From: Thermomonas fusca DSM 15424
Lineage (GTDB): Bacteria > Pseudomonadota > Gammaproteobacteria > Xanthomonadales > Xanthomonadaceae
Reading direction: 5' to 3'
Assembly (NCBI RefSeq): GCF_000423885.1
Contig: NZ_AUIV01000012.1
Coordinates: 7,501 to 71,500, forward strand
Length of the DNA: 64,000 nt
Of the stretch, positions 52,220 to 63,891 are shown in pieces; the first letter of the stretch is position 1, and the number at the start of each line of letters is the position of its first letter. A model generated the notes under the pieces. The model was not told the origin of the DNA. It saw only the letters and a program-made list of their open reading frames with translations, and made no database searches. Position numbers and translations under genes: made by a program.

Positions 52220-53673
52220 GCGGGTTCTCCCTGCGCGGATTTCGGCTGCAGGCCGTCGCGGGCGATCTGCTGCGCGGCGGCGCCGATGTCGCCCGCGCCC
52301 ATCAGCAGCAACAGGTCGCCGTCGCGCAGCACGCCCGGCAATACGCCCGCCACTTCAGCGGCACCGCCGACGACCACCGGCTCGACGCGACCGCGGGTAC
52401 GGATGGAGCGCGCCAGCGCACTGGCATCGGCGCCCGCAATCGGCGCTTCGCCGGCCGGGTACACCTCGGTCAGCAGCAGCGCATCGACGCTGGACAGCAC
52501 CGCCGCGAACTCGTCGAACAAGTCGCGGGTGCGGGTGTAGCGATGCGGCTGGAACGCTACCACCAGGCGCTTTTCCGGCCAGCCGCCGCGGGCCGCCGCG
52601 AACACCGCGGCCAGTTCCTTGGGGTGGTGGCCGTAATCGTCCACCAGCGCCACTTCGCCACCGCCTTCCAGCTGCAGCGTGGCCAGCTGGTTGAAGCGCC
52701 GGCCGATGCCCTGGAAGCCTTCCAGTGCCTTGGCGATGGCGGCGTTCGGCACGCCCAGCTGCCAGCCGATGGCGGCAGCGGCCAGTGCGTTCTGCACGTT
52801 GTGGCGGCCCGGCAGGGCCAGCGTGCAGGCGGTGCGGCTGCCGTCTGGCAGGCACAAGGTGAACTGCATGCGCGCGCCCTGTTGGCGCACGTCGGCGGCG
52901 CGCACGTCGGCCTCCGGCGCAAAACCGTAGGTCACCACGTGGCGCGGCGTCTTGCGCGCCAGCTGCGCCACTTCCTCGTCGTCGATGCACAGCACCGCCA
53001 GCCCGTAGAACGGCAGCCGGTGCAGGAATTCGGAGAACGCATCCTTGACCCGCTCGAAGTCGCCGCCGTAGTTCTCCAGATGGTCGGCATCGATATTGGT
53101 GATGACCGCCACCACCGGGTTCAGGCGCAGGAAGCTGCCATCGCTCTCGTCGGCTTCGGCGACCAGCCAGTCGCCGCCGCCAAGCCCGGCATTCGCGCCG
53201 GCTGCCAGCAGCTTTCCGCCGATCACGAAGGTCGGGTCCAGTCCGCCTTCGGCCAGCACGCTGGCGGTCAGCGAGGTGGTGGTGGTCTTGCCGTGGGTAC
53301 CAGCCACCGCCACACCGCGCTTGAAGCGCATCAGTTCGGCCAGCATTTCCGCGCGCGGCACCACCGGGATGCGCTGCGCGCGCGCCTCCAGCAACTCGGG
53401 GTTGTCCGCCTTGATGGCGCTGGACACCACCACGCAGTCGGCCTCCAGCACGTTGGCGGAAGCATGGCCGCGGTGGATGGCGATGCCGAGCGAGGCCAGC
53501 CGCTTGGTCACCGCGTTGTCGGCGTTGTCGGAGCCGCTGACCTGGTAGCCCAGCGTGCGCATCACTTCGGCGATGCCGCTCATGCCCACCCCGCCGATGC
53601 CGACGAAATGCACGCGCGGCAGCGCCTTGGCCGGGTCGTTGATCTGCCGCAGGTGCAGGCTGTGCGGGCTCAT
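52216..53673 (-). CDS. murC: UDP-N-acetylmuramate--L-alanine ligase
   Basis: 485 aa. [22 protein letters not shown] loop [28 protein letters not shown], and [13 protein letters not shown] of the C-terminal domain. Adds L-Ala to UDP-MurNAc. ATGA overlap with both neighbours. Confidence 0.97.
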   Translation of the reverse strand: MSPHSLHLRQINDPAKALPRVHFVGIGGVGMSGIAEVMRTLGYQVSGSDNADNAVTKRLASLGIAIHRGHASANVLEADCVVVSSAIKADNPELLEARAQRIPVVPRAEMLAELMRFKRGVAVAGTHGKTTTTSLTASVLAEGGLDPTFVIGGKLLAAGANAGLGGGDWLVAEADESDGSFLRLNPVVAVITNIDADHLENYGGDFERVKDAFSEFLHRLPFYGLAVLCIDDEEVAQLARKTPRHVVTYGFAPEADVRAADVRQQGARMQFTLCLPDGSRTACTLALPGRHNVQNALAAAAIGWQLGVPNAAIAKALEGFQGIGRRFNQLATLQLEGGGEVALVDDYGHHPKELAAVFAAARGGWPEKRLVVAFQPHRYTRTRDLFDEFAAVLSSVDALLLTEVYPAGEAPIAGADASALARSIRTRGRVEPVVVGGAAEVAGVLPGVLRDGDLLLLMGAGDIGAAAQQIARDGLQPKSAQGEPA

Positions 53674-54755
53674 CGGGAAACCTCGTTGGAAATCGTGGCC
53701 AGCACGGCGTCGGCCACGCGCTGCGCGGCATCGGGACGGGCCAGGCCGCGCGCGGCCTGCGCCATCGCCAGGCGCTTGCCGGGATCATTGGAAAGGTCGG
53801 CCAGCGCTTGCTGCAGGCGCGCGGCCAACTGGTCGGATTGCGGCAGCAGCACGGCGGCGCCGCGCTCCACCAGATATTCGGCGTTGCGGGTCTGGTGGTC
53901 GTCCACCGCCTGCGGGAAAGGCACCAGCACGCTGCCGACGCCGACCGCGCACAGCTCGGCCAGGGTCAGCGCACCGGCGCGACAGACCACCAGGTCAGCG
54001 CCGGCATATGCCGCGGCCATGTCGGCGATGAAAGGTTCGACCCGCGCCTCGACGCCGGCATCGACATAGGCTTGGCGCGCGGCATCGAGCATCTTTTCGC
54101 CGGCCTGGTGAACGATCCGCACCGGCAGGCCCAGCGCGGCGACTGCCTTCGGCACCGCCTCGTTCAGTGCGCGCGCGCCCTGGCTGCCGCCCAGCACCAG
54201 CAGGCGCAGCGGGCCGGCGTGGTCGAAGCCGCGCTGCCCGGGCGGCGGCACCTGCGCGATCTGCGCGCGCACCGGGTTGCCGACGTGGACCTCCTTCGCA
54301 AACGTCTGCGGGAACCCCACCAGCACCTGCCGCGCCACTTTCGCCAGCGCCTTGTTGGTCATGCCGGCGGCGCGGTTCTGCTCGTGCACCAGCAGCGGGA
54401 TGCCGGCCATCCGCGCGGCAATCCCGCCCGGCCCCGCGGCGTAGCCGCCGAAGCTGATCGCCGCGTCCGGACGGCGCGCACGCATCACCGCGGCGGCCGC
54501 GCGCACCGCCGACAGGATCCGCAGCGGCGCCGCCAGCAGGGTGGCGATGCCCTTGCCGCGTACACCCTTCACGGTGATGGTGTCGATGGCGATGCCCTGC
54601 GTCGGCACCAGCCGGGTTTCCATGCCGCCGTCCGCACCCAGCCAGCACACCTCGGCGCCGCGCTCGCGCAGCGCCTGCGCGACCGCAAGGCCGGGAAAGA
54701 TGTGGCCGCCGGTGCCACCGGCCATCACCATCACCAGGGGCGCATGCGCGCTCAA
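53670..54755 (-). CDS. murG: UDP-GlcNAc--lipid I transferase MurG
   Basis: 361 aa from TTG 54755, which has GGAGG 5 nt upstream and overlaps the ftsW stop (TTGA); ATG 54731 is the alternative. [60 protein letters not shown], and [15 protein letters not shown]. Makes lipid II from lipid I at the inner face of the membrane. ATGA overlap with murC. Confidence 0.95.
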   Translation of the reverse strand: MSAHAPLVMVMAGGTGGHIFPGLAVAQALRERGAEVCWLGADGGMETRLVPTQGIAIDTITVKGVRGKGIATLLAAPLRILSAVRAAAAVMRARRPDAAISFGGYAAGPGGIAARMAGIPLLVHEQNRAAGMTNKALAKVARQVLVGFPQTFAKEVHVGNPVRAQIAQVPPPGQRGFDHAGPLRLLVLGGSQGARALNEAVPKAVAALGLPVRIVHQAGEKMLDAARQAYVDAGVEARVEPFIADMAAAYAGADLVVCRAGALTLAELCAVGVGSVLVPFPQAVDDHQTRNAEYLVERGAAVLLPQSDQLAARLQQALADLSNDPGKRLAMAQAARGLARPDAAQRVADAVLATISNEVSR

Positions 54756-56095
54756 CGGGACCTCCGCAGCGCGGCCAGCGCGGCCGATTCGGTGGACGGC
54801 CGGCCCAGGGCGGGTTCGATCCGCTGGCGCAGGCGGCTGGTGCCGCGGTTGCCGGCGTCGGCCGGCAGCGGCGGCTGCGCGGCCACCGGCGGCGTGCCCA
54901 CGGGCGACCCGCTGGCCACGCCGCGCAGCTTCGCCACCTGGCGCGCCGCACGGTTGTACTCCCACGACACACGCAGCAACAGGCCCAGCGCCACGCAGGT
55001 CATGAGTACGCTGGAACCGCCCGAGGACACCAGCGGCAGGGTCAGGCCCTTGGTCGGCAGCATGCCCAGATTCACGCCGATCGAAACGAAACTCTGCAAC
55101 GCCATCCACAGCGCGATGCCGAACGCGATGTAGCCGGAAAAATGCCGCTTCATCTCCACACACTTCAAGCCCAGCCAGAATGCGCGCCCGGCCAGCAGCA
55201 CGAACAGGCCCACCACCAAGGCCACGCCGGCAAAACCCAGCTCTTCGGCGATCACCGAGAAGATGAAATCGGTATGCGCTTCCGGCAGATAGCTGAGCTT
55301 CTGCACGGACGCGCCCAGGCCCACGCCAAACCATTCACCTCGACCAATCGCCATCAGCGCGTTGCTGAGCTGATAACCGGCACCCAGCTGGTCTTGCCAG
55401 GGGTCCATGAACGAGGTCACGCGACGCATGCGATACGGCTCGAACACCACCAGCAGAACGAGCGCCGGCACCATCAACAGGATCGGCAGGGCGATCCGCC
55501 GGATCGGCGCGCCGCCCAGCAGCAGCATGCAGGTGGTGATGCCAAGCAGCAGCACCGATGAGCCGAAGTCCGGCTGCAGCAGCAGCAGCACGACCAGCAC
55601 GCCGACCACGCCCAGCGGCTTGAACATCGCGGTCAGGGTGACCGCCACGTCCTCGCTGTAGCGCTTGAGGTAGCTGGCCAGCCAGACGATGTAGAGCACC
55701 TTCACCGCTTCCACGACCTGGAAGTTGGACACGCCGAAGTTGAGCCAGCGCCGCGCACCGTTCACCGATTTGCCGATGACCGGCACGAACACCAGCAGCA
55801 GCAATACGGCGCAAGCCAGAAGCAGCCACTGGCTGTGCTTCTCGATGGTTTTCAGCTCGGTGCGCATCGCCACCGCAGCCAGCCCCACCCCGACCGCCAG
55901 AAACATCAGATGACGGCTCAGGAAGTACCACGGACCTGCATCGACGCCGCCACCGGCAATCGCCGCAGATCCGACCATCACCACACCCAGGCAGGCCAGC
56001 GTGATGGACACACCCAGCAGCCACGGGTCGAAACGCCCGACCAGCTCGTCGCGACGGGTCGCCTGGCCCAGGCTGCCGAAACCGGTCGCGGCCAT
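54752..56095 (-). CDS. ftsW: Septal peptidoglycan polymerase FtsW
   Basis: 447 aa SEDS protein with about ten membrane helices ([65 protein letters not shown]). The SEDS active-site Asp is in the loop after QPDFG. The last 60 residues are an Ala/Pro/Arg-rich tail. It directly follows mraY with a 1-nt overlap (TGATG); murD is absent from this spot. Confidence 0.95.
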   Translation of the reverse strand: MAATGFGSLGQATRRDELVGRFDPWLLGVSITLACLGVVMVGSAAIAGGGVDAGPWYFLSRHLMFLAVGVGLAAVAMRTELKTIEKHSQWLLLACAVLLLLVFVPVIGKSVNGARRWLNFGVSNFQVVEAVKVLYIVWLASYLKRYSEDVAVTLTAMFKPLGVVGVLVVLLLLQPDFGSSVLLLGITTCMLLLGGAPIRRIALPILLMVPALVLLVVFEPYRMRRVTSFMDPWQDQLGAGYQLSNALMAIGRGEWFGVGLGASVQKLSYLPEAHTDFIFSVIAEELGFAGVALVVGLFVLLAGRAFWLGLKCVEMKRHFSGYIAFGIALWMALQSFVSIGVNLGMLPTKGLTLPLVSSGGSSVLMTCVALGLLLRVSWEYNRAARQVAKLRGVASGSPVGTPPVAAQPPLPADAGNRGTSRLRQRIEPALGRPSTESAALAALRRSR

Positions 56096-57180
56096 CAGCG
56101 CACCTTCAAGGTGGCAAGGCCGACCAGCACCAGCACCACGCTAATGATCCAGAAGCGCACGATCACCCGCGGCTCCGGCCAGCCCTTGAGTTCGAAGTGG
56201 TGGTGGATCGGCGCCATCCTGAACACCCGCTTGCCGGTGAGCTTGAAGCTGGCCACCTGGATCATCACCGACAGGGTTTCGATCACGAAGATGCCGCCCA
56301 TCAGCACCAGCACCAGTTCCTGGCGCACGATCACCGCGATCGTGCCCAGCACCGCGCCCAGCGCCAGCGCGCCGATGTCGCCCATGAACACCATCGCCGG
56401 ATAGGTGTTGAACCACAGGAAGCCCAGCCCGGCGCCTGCGATGGCCGCGCAGATGATGATCAGCTCACCCGCGCCCGGCACCCGCGGGATCTGCAGGTAC
56501 TGGGCGAAGGTGGCGTTGCCGGACGCATAGGCGAACACGCCCAGCGCGCAGGCCACCAGTACCGTGGGCATGATGGCCAGGCCATCGAGGCCGTCGGTCA
56601 GGTTGACCGCGTTGGAGAAGCCTACGATCCAGAAGTAGGCGATGCCGACGAAGCCGACGCCGGCCAGCGGCAGCGCGATCGATTTGAAGAACGGCACGTA
56701 GAAGGTGGTGGCCGCCGGCACGTCGGCGAAGGCGAACAGGTAGATGCCGGCGGCAAGGCCCAGCACCGACTGCAGCGCGTACTTGGTGCGCGAGCGCATG
56801 CCGTTGGGGTCGCGCTTGACGATCTTGATCCAGTCGTCCGCCCAGCCGATGGCGCCGAAGCCGACCATCACCACCAGCACCACCCACACGTACTTGTTGC
56901 GCAGGTCGCCCCACAGCAGCACCGAGGCCGCCACCGTCGACAGGATCAGCGCCCCGCCCATGGTGGGCGTGCCGGCCTTGGAGAAATGCGACTGCGGGCC
57001 GTCCTTGCGGATCGGCTGGCCGCCCTTGAGCGTGGCCAGGTAGCGGATCATCCGCGGCCCCCACCACAGCGACAGCGCCAGCGCGGTCAGCGCGCCGAGG
57101 ATGGCGCGGAAGGTCAGGTAGTTGAACAGGTTGAAATGGCCCTGCAGCTGTTCCAGCCAACGGGTGAGTTCAAGCAGCAT
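56095..57180 (-). CDS. mraY: Phospho-MurNAc-pentapeptide transferase MraY
   Basis: 361 aa from ATG 57180 ([12 protein letters not shown]). Ten membrane helices, with [23 protein letters not shown] (catalytic Asp), [11 protein letters not shown] and the HHH loop in [12 protein letters not shown]. Makes lipid I on undecaprenyl phosphate. The murF stop lies 11 nt inside its start. Confidence 0.97.
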   Translation of the reverse strand: MLLELTRWLEQLQGHFNLFNYLTFRAILGALTALALSLWWGPRMIRYLATLKGGQPIRKDGPQSHFSKAGTPTMGGALILSTVAASVLLWGDLRNKYVWVVLVVMVGFGAIGWADDWIKIVKRDPNGMRSRTKYALQSVLGLAAGIYLFAFADVPAATTFYVPFFKSIALPLAGVGFVGIAYFWIVGFSNAVNLTDGLDGLAIMPTVLVACALGVFAYASGNATFAQYLQIPRVPGAGELIIICAAIAGAGLGFLWFNTYPAMVFMGDIGALALGAVLGTIAVIVRQELVLVLMGGIFVIETLSVMIQVASFKLTGKRVFRMAPIHHHFELKGWPEPRVIVRFWIISVVLVLVGLATLKVR

Positions 57181-58552
57181 CGGTGGTCTCCCCGTCGGGT
57201 CCGGCATCCCGCTGCAGCAGCGCGGTCACGATCCTGTCCATCGCGCTGCCGCGCGAGCCCTTCACCAGCACGGTGGTTCCGGCACCCAGCTGTTCCCACA
57301 GCGCCTCCGCCAGCGCGGCGTGCGAGGCATGCACGCTGCCACCCTCGCCGAACGTCCGCGCGGCGTGCGCGCTCAGCTCGCCCAGCGCGAACAAGCGGGC
57401 GATGCCGGCGACTTTGGCGCGGGTTCCGGCCGCGGCATGCAGATCGACTTCCTCGACGCCCAGCTCGCGCATGTCGCCCAGCACCAGCCAGGCCTCGCCG
57501 CCACTGTCCGCCAGGGTGTCGATGGCCGCGGCCAGCGAACCCGGATTGGCGTTGTAGCTGTCGTCCACCAGCATCGCGCCGCTACGCAGGCGATGGGTGG
57601 CCAGCCGACCGGCCACGCCCTCCACCGCTTCCAGCCCGGCGCGGATCTGGGCCAGGGTTGCGCCCACCGCCAGCGCCATCGCCGCCGCGGCCAGCGCGTT
57701 GCGGACGTTGTGGCGGCCGGGCAGCGGCAGTGCAACCTCGGTCTCGCCTTCCGGCGCCACCAGGGTGAAGCGCGAGCCCTGCAGGCTGCCGTGGATGTCG
57801 CGCGCGCCGATCTCGGCCTCGGCTTCGATGCCGAAACGGATCACCCGCACGCCACGCAACCGCTCGCTGAAATAGAGTGCGAATGCGTCATCGGCATTCA
57901 CCACCGCCACGCCGTCCGCCGCCAGCGCCTGATAGATCTCGCCCTTGGTCTGTGCGACGCCGAGCAGGCTGCCCATCCGTTCCAGGTGGGCAGACGCGAT
58001 GTTGTTGACCAGCGCCACGTCCGGTCGAGCGATGGCGGTCAGGTAGGCGATATCGCCGGGTTTGCCGGCACCCATCTCGTAGACCGCGAAGCGCGCATCG
58101 TCCGGCGCGTCCAGCACGGCCAGCGGCAGGCCGATCTCGTTGTTGCGGTTGCCGGGGTTGGCGTAGGCGCTGCCCAGCTGGCGCAGGATCGAATGCAGCA
58201 GCGTCTTGACCGTGGTCTTGCCGTTGCTGCCGGTGACCGCCAGCACCTTGGTGGCGCGTTCGCGCTGCACCGCCGCGGCCAGGCTGGCCAGCGCGCGCTC
58301 GGTATCGGCCACGACGACCTGCGGCAATGCGGCCTCGACCGGACTCGCCACCAGCGCGGCCACGCAGCCGCCATCGGCGGCGGTCCGGACATGCGCGTGC
58401 CCGTCAAAACGCTCGCCCTTCAGCGCGACGAACAGCGCATCGCCGGCGGGCAGCGCGCGGGTATCGGTCGCGACGGCATCGACCGTACGGTCGTCGCCGA
58501 CCAGCCGGCCACCGGTGGCCTGGGCGATCCACGACAGCAGGCGCGGCGTCAT
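57170..58552 (-). CDS. murF: UDP-MurNAc-tripeptide D-Ala-D-Ala ligase MurF
   Basis: 460 aa Mur ligase. [26 protein letters not shown] loop [44 protein letters not shown]. Adds D-Ala-D-Ala to the precursor. Overlaps murE by 4 nt (ATGA) and mraY by 11 nt. Confidence 0.96.
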   Translation of the reverse strand: MTPRLLSWIAQATGGRLVGDDRTVDAVATDTRALPAGDALFVALKGERFDGHAHVRTAADGGCVAALVASPVEAALPQVVVADTERALASLAAAVQRERATKVLAVTGSNGKTTVKTLLHSILRQLGSAYANPGNRNNEIGLPLAVLDAPDDARFAVYEMGAGKPGDIAYLTAIARPDVALVNNIASAHLERMGSLLGVAQTKGEIYQALAADGVAVVNADDAFALYFSERLRGVRVIRFGIEAEAEIGARDIHGSLQGSRFTLVAPEGETEVALPLPGRHNVRNALAAAAMALAVGATLAQIRAGLEAVEGVAGRLATHRLRSGAMLVDDSYNANPGSLAAAIDTLADSGGEAWLVLGDMRELGVEEVDLHAAAGTRAKVAGIARLFALGELSAHAARTFGEGGSVHASHAALAEALWEQLGAGTTVLVKGSRGSAMDRIVTALLQRDAGPDGETTDAA

Positions 58553-60033
58553 GCGGCACCGCCTTCGCGACGGCGCAGGCAGTCACGCGCCACCGCCGCA
58601 TCCTCGAACGGATGCTTCACCCCGCCGACGTCCTGGTAAGGCTCGTGACCCTTGCCGGCGATCAGCACCACGTCGTCGGCGCCGGCGCCGGCAATCGCCT
58701 GCGCGATGGCGGCGGCGCGGTCGCGCTGCACCGCCACCCGCGCCGGTTCGGCGAAACCGGCCAGGATATCGGCGACGATGGCGTCGCCATTCTCGTTGCG
58801 CGGGTTGTCGTCGGTGACGATGACGCGGTCGGCCAGGCGCTCGGCGATGGCGGCCATCTGCGGGCGCTTGCCGGTATCGCGCTCGCCACCGCAGCCGAAC
58901 ACGCAGGTGAGCGTGCCGGCGGTGTGCGCGCGCAGCGAGGCCAGCGCCTGCTCCAGCGCATCGGGGGTGTGGGCGTAGTCCACCACCACCAGCGGCGCGC
59001 CGGCTTCGCCACCCAGCCGGTTCATGCGGCCATCGACCGGCAGCAGCTGCGACAGCGTCTCGGCGATCAGCGCCGGCGCCATGCCCATCGCGAACAGGGT
59101 GGTCGCAACGCCCAGCAGGTTGTCCACGTTGAAGCGGCCCAGCAGCGGCGAACGCACCGGGTGCGCCTGGCCGCCGGCATGCAGCAGGAAGCGGATGCCG
59201 CTGCCGTCCAGCAGCAGCTCTTCCGCGCGCACGCTGGCGCCGGCGACGCCGCGCGAGGAGAAGCCCAGCGCGCGCACCTTGCCGCTGACCGCGGCGAACA
59301 GCTCGCGGCCGAACGCATCGTCCAGGTTGACCGCCGCCGCGCGCAGGCCCGGCCAATCGAACAGACGCGCCTTGGCCGCGCCGTAGCGGGCCATGTCGCC
59401 GTGATAGTCGAGGTGGTCGCGGGTGAGGTTGGTGAACACCGCCACGTCGAAGTGCACGCCATCCACGCGACCCTGGTCGAGCGCGTGCGAGGACACTTCC
59501 ATCGCCACCGCCGAGGCGCCCTCATCGCGCAGCTCGGCCAGCAGCGCGTGCATGCGCAGCACCAACGGGGTGGTGAAGCCGGTCGGCACGATCTTCGGAT
59601 ACACGCCGCTGCCCAACGTGCCGACGGTGCCGGCGGTCTGGCCGCGCAGCGTCCACGCCTGCGCCAGCAGCTGCACGGTGGACGTCTTGCCGTTGGTGCC
59701 GGTCACGCCCACCGTGGCCATCGCCGCGCTGGGGTGGTCGTGGAAGCTGTCGGCCATCGCGCCCATGCGCGCGCGCAGGCCGACCACGGGGATCGCATCG
59801 GCGGGTGCCGGCAGCTCGTCCGGTGCCGGCGGCTCAAACAGCACCGCGGCGGCGCCGGCCTGGCGGGCGACGTCGACGAAGTTCAGTCCGTGCGCGCCGA
59901 AACCGGCGATCGCCACGAACGCATCGCCCGGCTTCACCTCGCGACTGTCCTGCACCAGCCCGGTGATGGCGAGGTCGGCGGACAGGCCTTCCAGCTCCGG
60001 CAGCAGTTCGCCCAGCAGCATGGCGCGGGTCAT
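58549..60033 (-). CDS. murE: UDP-MurNAc-L-Ala-D-Glu meso-DAP ligase MurE
   Basis: 494 aa. [24 protein letters not shown] loop [42 protein letters not shown] and DDNPRNE; the DNPR motif marks meso-diaminopimelate addition rather than lysine. ATGA overlaps with ftsI and murF. Confidence 0.97.
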   Translation of the reverse strand: MTRAMLLGELLPELEGLSADLAITGLVQDSREVKPGDAFVAIAGFGAHGLNFVDVARQAGAAAVLFEPPAPDELPAPADAIPVVGLRARMGAMADSFHDHPSAAMATVGVTGTNGKTSTVQLLAQAWTLRGQTAGTVGTLGSGVYPKIVPTGFTTPLVLRMHALLAELRDEGASAVAMEVSSHALDQGRVDGVHFDVAVFTNLTRDHLDYHGDMARYGAAKARLFDWPGLRAAAVNLDDAFGRELFAAVSGKVRALGFSSRGVAGASVRAEELLLDGSGIRFLLHAGGQAHPVRSPLLGRFNVDNLLGVATTLFAMGMAPALIAETLSQLLPVDGRMNRLGGEAGAPLVVVDYAHTPDALEQALASLRAHTAGTLTCVFGCGGERDTGKRPQMAAIAERLADRVIVTDDNPRNENGDAIVADILAGFAEPARVAVQRDRAAAIAQAIAGAGADDVVLIAGKGHEPYQDVGGVKHPFEDAAVARDCLRRREGGAA

Positions 60034-61910
60034 TGCAGCGCCCTCGCATTGGCGGCGCCGGATGGCGCAATGGCGGCAGCCGTCGCGGGGAACTCCGGCG
60101 GCGTGCGGCCTTCGGCCTTCATGCGCTTGGCCTCGGCCGCGGCCTGCACGGCCAGCCAGGCGTCGAGGTTGTCGGGTGAAACGTCCATCAGGCGCAGCGC
60201 GCCCTCCATCGTGTTGCGGAACACCGGCCCGGCGATCACGCCGCCGTAGTAGCCCTTGCGGCTGGGATCCGGATCGTTGACCGCCACCACCATCGCGAAA
60301 CGCGGGTGCTCCACCGGCACCAGGCCGGCGAAATAGCCGATATAGCGGCGCGAATAGCCGCCGGCGCTGGCCTTGCGCGAAGTGCCGGTCTTGCCGGCCA
60401 CGTGGTAGCCGAGGATCGCCGCCTGGGTGGCGGTGCCGCCCGGCTCGGTCACGGTCTGCATCATGTGCAGCACCTGGTTGGCGATGCGCGCATCCAGCAC
60501 GCGCGTGGGCGGGTTGTGCTGGCCCTTGACGAAGCTGGGCTGGTGCAACAGCCCGCCATTGCCCAGCGCGGCGTAGGCGGTGGCGATCTGCAGGGGGGTG
60601 GCGCTCAGGCCATAGCCATAGCTCATGGTCTGCTTGCTGGTGCCGCTCCAGCCAGGACTGCCCGGCGACGGGAACAGGCCGGCCGCTTCGCCCGGAAAAC
60701 CGCTGCCGGTGCGCTGGCCGTAGCCGAAGCGACGCATGAAGGCATAGAACTGCGCATCGCCCAGCCGCTTGGCCACGAGGGAAGCGCCGACGTTGGAACT
60801 CTTGCGGATGATGCCTGTGGTATCCAGCACGCCGTAGTTGTGGGTGTCGGTGGTGCGGTAGCGACCGTTGGCGATCCAGCCCGGGTTGGTGTTGAACAGC
60901 GTGGCCGGGGTGATCACGCCGGCTTCCAGCCCCGCTGCCACGGTCAGCGGCTTCATCGTCGAGCCCGGTTCCAGCAGGTCGGTGACCGCGCGATTGCGGT
61001 GCGCGTCGCGCGGGCTGGTGCCGACGGCGTTGGGGTTGAAGGTGGGCATGTTGGCCATCGCCAACACCTCGCCGGTGGCCACGTCCAGCACCACCGCCGA
61101 GCCGCTGCTGGCGCCGGTTTCGGCAATCGCATTGCGCAGCTCGCGGTGGGTCAGGTACTGGATGCGGCGGTCGATGCTCAGCGCCAGGTCGTGGCCGGGC
61201 TGCGCGGCGCGCACCAGGTCCACGTTCTCGACGATGCGGCCCTTGTTGTCGCGGATCACGCGCTTGGCGCCGGCAGTACCGCGCAGCCAGTCGTCGAAGG
61301 CCAGCTCCAGGCCTTCCTGGCCGCGATCATCGACGTTGGTGAAACCCAGCACGTGCGCCAGTGCCTCGCCCTGCGGGTAGAAGCGGCGGTACTCGCGCTG
61401 GCTGGCCACGCCGGGGATGTCCAGCGCGAGGATGCTGGCGGCTTCGTCCGGGTTGATGCGGCGCTTGAGGTAGACGAACTCCTTGTCGGCGCGGGCGCTG
61501 AGCCGGCTGGCCAGTTCGTCCTGCGGCATGCCCAGAGCACGCGCCAGCGCCGGCAGGCGCTCGGGCACCTTCAGCAGTTCGCGCGGGTTACCCCAGATCG
61601 ACTCGACCGGCGAGGAAATCGCCAGCGGCTCGCCGTTGCGGTCGGTGATCATGCCGCGCGAAGTGGCGATCGGGATCTCGCGCAGGAAACGCGCGTCGCC
61701 CTGCTGCTGGTAGAAGGCGTGATCGACCACCTGCAGGTCCAGCGCGCGCGCCAGCAGCGCCACCGAGCCCAGCCCGAGGAAGCCGCAGACCAGCGCCAGC
61801 CTCCGGCGCAGGTCGAACTGCTGCACCCGCGCACGCGGATGCACGTTGGCAGCGCGCTCGCGGCGCGCTTCGCTTCCGAACCAGCGCAGGCGTTTGCCGA
61901 AGTGGGTCAT
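60030..61910 (-). CDS. ftsI: Septal transpeptidase PBP3 / FtsI
   Basis: 626 aa. Basic N-terminus, one helix at about 38-58, the pedestal domain with [13 protein letters not shown] and the transpeptidase domain: STMK (S317), SSN (371-373), KTGT (507-510). A long N-terminal cytoplasmic part (about 35 residues) precedes the helix. Cross-links septal peptidoglycan. ATGA overlap with ftsL and murE. Confidence 0.97.
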   Translation of the reverse strand: MTHFGKRLRWFGSEARRERAANVHPRARVQQFDLRRRLALVCGFLGLGSVALLARALDLQVVDHAFYQQQGDARFLREIPIATSRGMITDRNGEPLAISSPVESIWGNPRELLKVPERLPALARALGMPQDELASRLSARADKEFVYLKRRINPDEAASILALDIPGVASQREYRRFYPQGEALAHVLGFTNVDDRGQEGLELAFDDWLRGTAGAKRVIRDNKGRIVENVDLVRAAQPGHDLALSIDRRIQYLTHRELRNAIAETGASSGSAVVLDVATGEVLAMANMPTFNPNAVGTSPRDAHRNRAVTDLLEPGSTMKPLTVAAGLEAGVITPATLFNTNPGWIANGRYRTTDTHNYGVLDTTGIIRKSSNVGASLVAKRLGDAQFYAFMRRFGYGQRTGSGFPGEAAGLFPSPGSPGWSGTSKQTMSYGYGLSATPLQIATAYAALGNGGLLHQPSFVKGQHNPPTRVLDARIANQVLHMMQTVTEPGGTATQAAILGYHVAGKTGTSRKASAGGYSRRYIGYFAGLVPVEHPRFAMVVAVNDPDPSRKGYYGGVIAGPVFRNTMEGALRLMDVSPDNLDAWLAVQAAAEAKRMKAEGRTPPEFPATAAAIAPSGAANARALQ

Positions 61911-62173
61911 CGCCGCAGCACCACCACGTCTTCGGTGCGCGGGAATTCCATTCCCAGGCGGGTGCGCGCGACCTGGTCGACGCGGTTGCTTTCCGCCCAG
62001 GTCGCCTGCTCCAGCTGCAGCCGGCCGAATTCGATGTTGAGCGCGTCGCGCGCCTTTTCCAGCCGGCTAAGCTCGACGAAGGCCTGGCGATGCTCGTGGC
62101 GGTCGCGCACGATCAGCAGCGCGGTCGCGATGTTGGCGACCACCAGCACGGCCAGCAGCAGATGCCGGTTCAT
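61907..62173 (-). CDS. ftsL: Cell division protein FtsL
   Basis: 88 aa from ATG 62173 ([20 protein letters not shown]), a short cytoplasmic end and one membrane helix, then a coiled-coil leucine-zipper segment at about 25-65 ([21 protein letters not shown]). It binds FtsB and FtsQ. ATGA overlap with rsmH; ftsI follows with ATGA overlap. Confidence 0.9.
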   Translation of the reverse strand: MNRHLLLAVLVVANIATALLIVRDRHEHRQAFVELSRLEKARDALNIEFGRLQLEQATWAESNRVDQVARTRLGMEFPRTEDVVVLRR

Positions 62174-63132
62174 GCCGCCACCGCCCGGTTCTCGGTTGCC
62201 AGCTTCTCGGCCACCCGCAGCACCGCGCTGCGTGCGCGCGGGTTGCCGGCCAGCTCGGCTTCGGAAGCCTTCTGCGCGCCACCCACCAACCGCAGGGTCG
62301 GCGTGAAGGACACTTCCACCGGCATGCGCCGGTTGGCCGCCGGCGCCTTGGCGTGTTTCGCCATGAACTGCTTGACGATGCGGTCTTCCAGCGAGTGGAA
62401 GCTGATCACCGCCAGCCGCCCCCCCACCTTGAGCTGCGCCAGCGCGGCATCGAGGCCGGCTTCGAGGTCGGCCAATTCGCGATTGATGTGGATGCGGATG
62501 GCCTGGAAGCTGCGGGTGGCCGGATGGGTCTTGCTGGCGCCGCGCGGGCAGGCCTGCGCGATCAATTCGGCCAGCTGCGCGGTGCGCAACAGCGGCGCAT
62601 GCGCGCGCGCGGCCACGATCGTGCGGGCGATGCGCCGGCTCTGGCGTTCTTCGCCATACACCCACAGCACGTCGGCGATGTCCTTTTCCGAAGCGCGGGC
62701 CAGCCACTCGGCGGCGCTCTCGCCGGATTCGGGGTCCATGCGCATGTCCAGCGGGCCGTCCTTGCCGAACGAAAAGCCGCGCTCGGCCACGTCCAGCTGC
62801 GGCGAGGACACGCCGAGATCGAGCAGCACGCCATCAAGGCCCGCCGCAGTGGCCGGCCAGTCGGCCAGGCAGGCGAAGCTGCCGCGCCGCCAGGACAGGC
62901 GCGCATCGGCGTCGGCCATCTGCATGGCCACCGCGATCGCGTCCGGGTCCTTGTCCATCGCCAGCAAACGCCCCTTTCCGCCAAGCCGCTGCAGCACCCC
63001 ACGGGCATGACCGCCACGCCCGAACGTCCCGTCCAGGTAGGTTCCGTCCTCTTTCACCGCCAGACCGTCCATGACCTCGGCGAACAGCACCGGGAGGTGG
63101 GCGGACGCGATGCCCGCGCCACCGCCGCTCAC
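62170..63132 (-). CDS. rsmH: 16S rRNA m4C1402 methyltransferase RsmH
   Basis: 320 aa from GTG 63132, GTGA overlap with mra[34 protein letters not shown] (SAM pocket), [34 protein letters not shown] and [16 protein letters not shown]. Methylates N4 of C1402 in 16S rRNA. A longer in-frame N-terminus exists but is not family-like. Confidence 0.95.
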   Translation of the reverse strand: MSGGGAGIASAHLPVLFAEVMDGLAVKEDGTYLDGTFGRGGHARGVLQRLGGKGRLLAMDKDPDAIAVAMQMADADARLSWRRGSFACLADWPATAAGLDGVLLDLGVSSPQLDVAERGFSFGKDGPLDMRMDPESGESAAEWLARASEKDIADVLWVYGEERQSRRIARTIVAARAHAPLLRTAQLAELIAQACPRGASKTHPATRSFQAIRIHINRELADLEAGLDAALAQLKVGGRLAVISFHSLEDRIVKQFMAKHAKAPAANRRMPVEVSFTPTLRLVGGAQKASEAELAGNPRARSAVLRVAEKLATENRAVAA

Positions 63133-63575
63133 AGCATCAGTTCCTGGAACTCGTCGCCCAGGTCCCCGTCGCCCAGCGGCTGGCGGATCTGCGCCAGGTG
63201 GTCCGCCTCGCTCCACAGTTCAAACTTGTCGCCCATCCCCACCAGCACCGCCTTGCGTTCGATGCCGGCGGCATTGCGGTGGCTGGCAGGGATCGAGATG
63301 CGCGCGTTGCCGTCGGGCTCGACGAACTCGGCCGCGCCCACCAGCTTCAGCTGCAGGATGCGGCTGGGCTTCTTGACCCGCGGCAGCGCGTTGACCTGGT
63401 CGCGCACCTTTTCCCACACGGCGTGCGGATAGATGTACAAACCGGTGGTCTCGAAGGCGTTGTAGGTGATGACCAGGCGGTTGCCGCACGCACGCGCGAC
63501 GAGTTCCCGGTAGGCGGTAGGAATCGCCAGCCGGCCCTTGTCGTCGATGGTGATGGCGGTCTCGCCCTGGAACAT
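63129..63575 (-). CDS. mraZ: Transcriptional regulator MraZ
   Basis: 148 aa. Two AbrB-like swapped-hairpin domains: [21 protein letters not shown] at the start and [19 protein letters not shown] in the middle. It binds GTGGG repeats in its own promoter and represses the dcw operon. First gene of the 14-gene cluster; its operator and promoter lie directly upstream. Confidence 0.96.
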   Translation of the reverse strand: MFQGETAITIDDKGRLAIPTAYRELVARACGNRLVITYNAFETTGLYIYPHAVWEKVRDQVNALPRVKKPSRILQLKLVGAAEFVEPDGNARISIPASHRNAAGIERKAVLVGMGDKFELWSEADHLAQIRQPLGDGDLGDEFQELML

Positions 63576-63615
63576 GCTGCCCTTGTCGCCCCCGTCTGTC
63601 GCGGAGTTTCAACCA

Positions 63616-63655
63616 GGAAAACCACGATTTTCCCGGTTTTCCCACGAGTCCCCAC
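63616..63655 (-). promoter_or_regulatory. MraZ operator, four 10-bp repeats
   Basis: Read on the minus strand: GTGGGGACTC, GTGGGAAAAC, CGGGAAAATC, GTGGTTTTCC. GTGGG-type units recur every 10 bp with the third and fourth degenerate, the arrangement MraZ binds. It overlaps the -10 side of the promoter. Confidence 0.82.
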
Positions 63656-63681
63656 ATTAGCAGGCAATTGACCTATGTCAA
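63654..63681 (-). promoter_or_regulatory. Sigma-70-type promoter of the dcw cluster
   Basis: Minus strand TTGACA, a 16-nt spacer, TAATGT, directly before the GTGGG repeats. The -35 is perfect and the -10 moderate. MraZ bound at the operator would block it. Confidence 0.65.
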
Positions 63682-63751
63682 CAATCCGACGGCGGAAATT
63701 TCCCCCGGCCCGTCAATGACTTGCGGCAAACTTCAACAAGTTGTTCAAGCT

Positions 63752-63760
63752 TTATCCACA
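63752..63760 (+). promoter_or_regulatory. DnaA-box-like sequence
   Basis: TTATCCACA, identical to the strongest E. coli DnaA box. Only one copy. It may tie the dcw cluster to replication, but one 9-mer can occur by chance. Confidence 0.35.
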
Positions 63761-63891
63761 AGCTCATGTTTCGTCTCATTTTTTGAGATTGTGAGACTGC
63801 CGGCACGCTTTTTCTGAACAGGCGAATGCTGGAGCGAGGCATGCTGCGTCGCAAAAAATGAATGGCCGTGCGACGGCGCAGAATGGCGTCC

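Larger units (their letters stand above)
63576..63891. other. 316-nt divergent intergenic region upstream of mraZ
   Basis: Holds the MraZ operator and promoter, a DnaA-box-like TTATCCACA (63752-63760), an inverted repeat GTCTCA-N13-TGAGAC (63773-63797), and the start of the NRDE gene. No further gene seen. Confidence 0.7.

Noticed and set aside
54812..54822. tRNA T-arm-like GGTTCGATCC
   Set aside because: Inside the ftsW coding region with no acceptor or anticodon stems around it.
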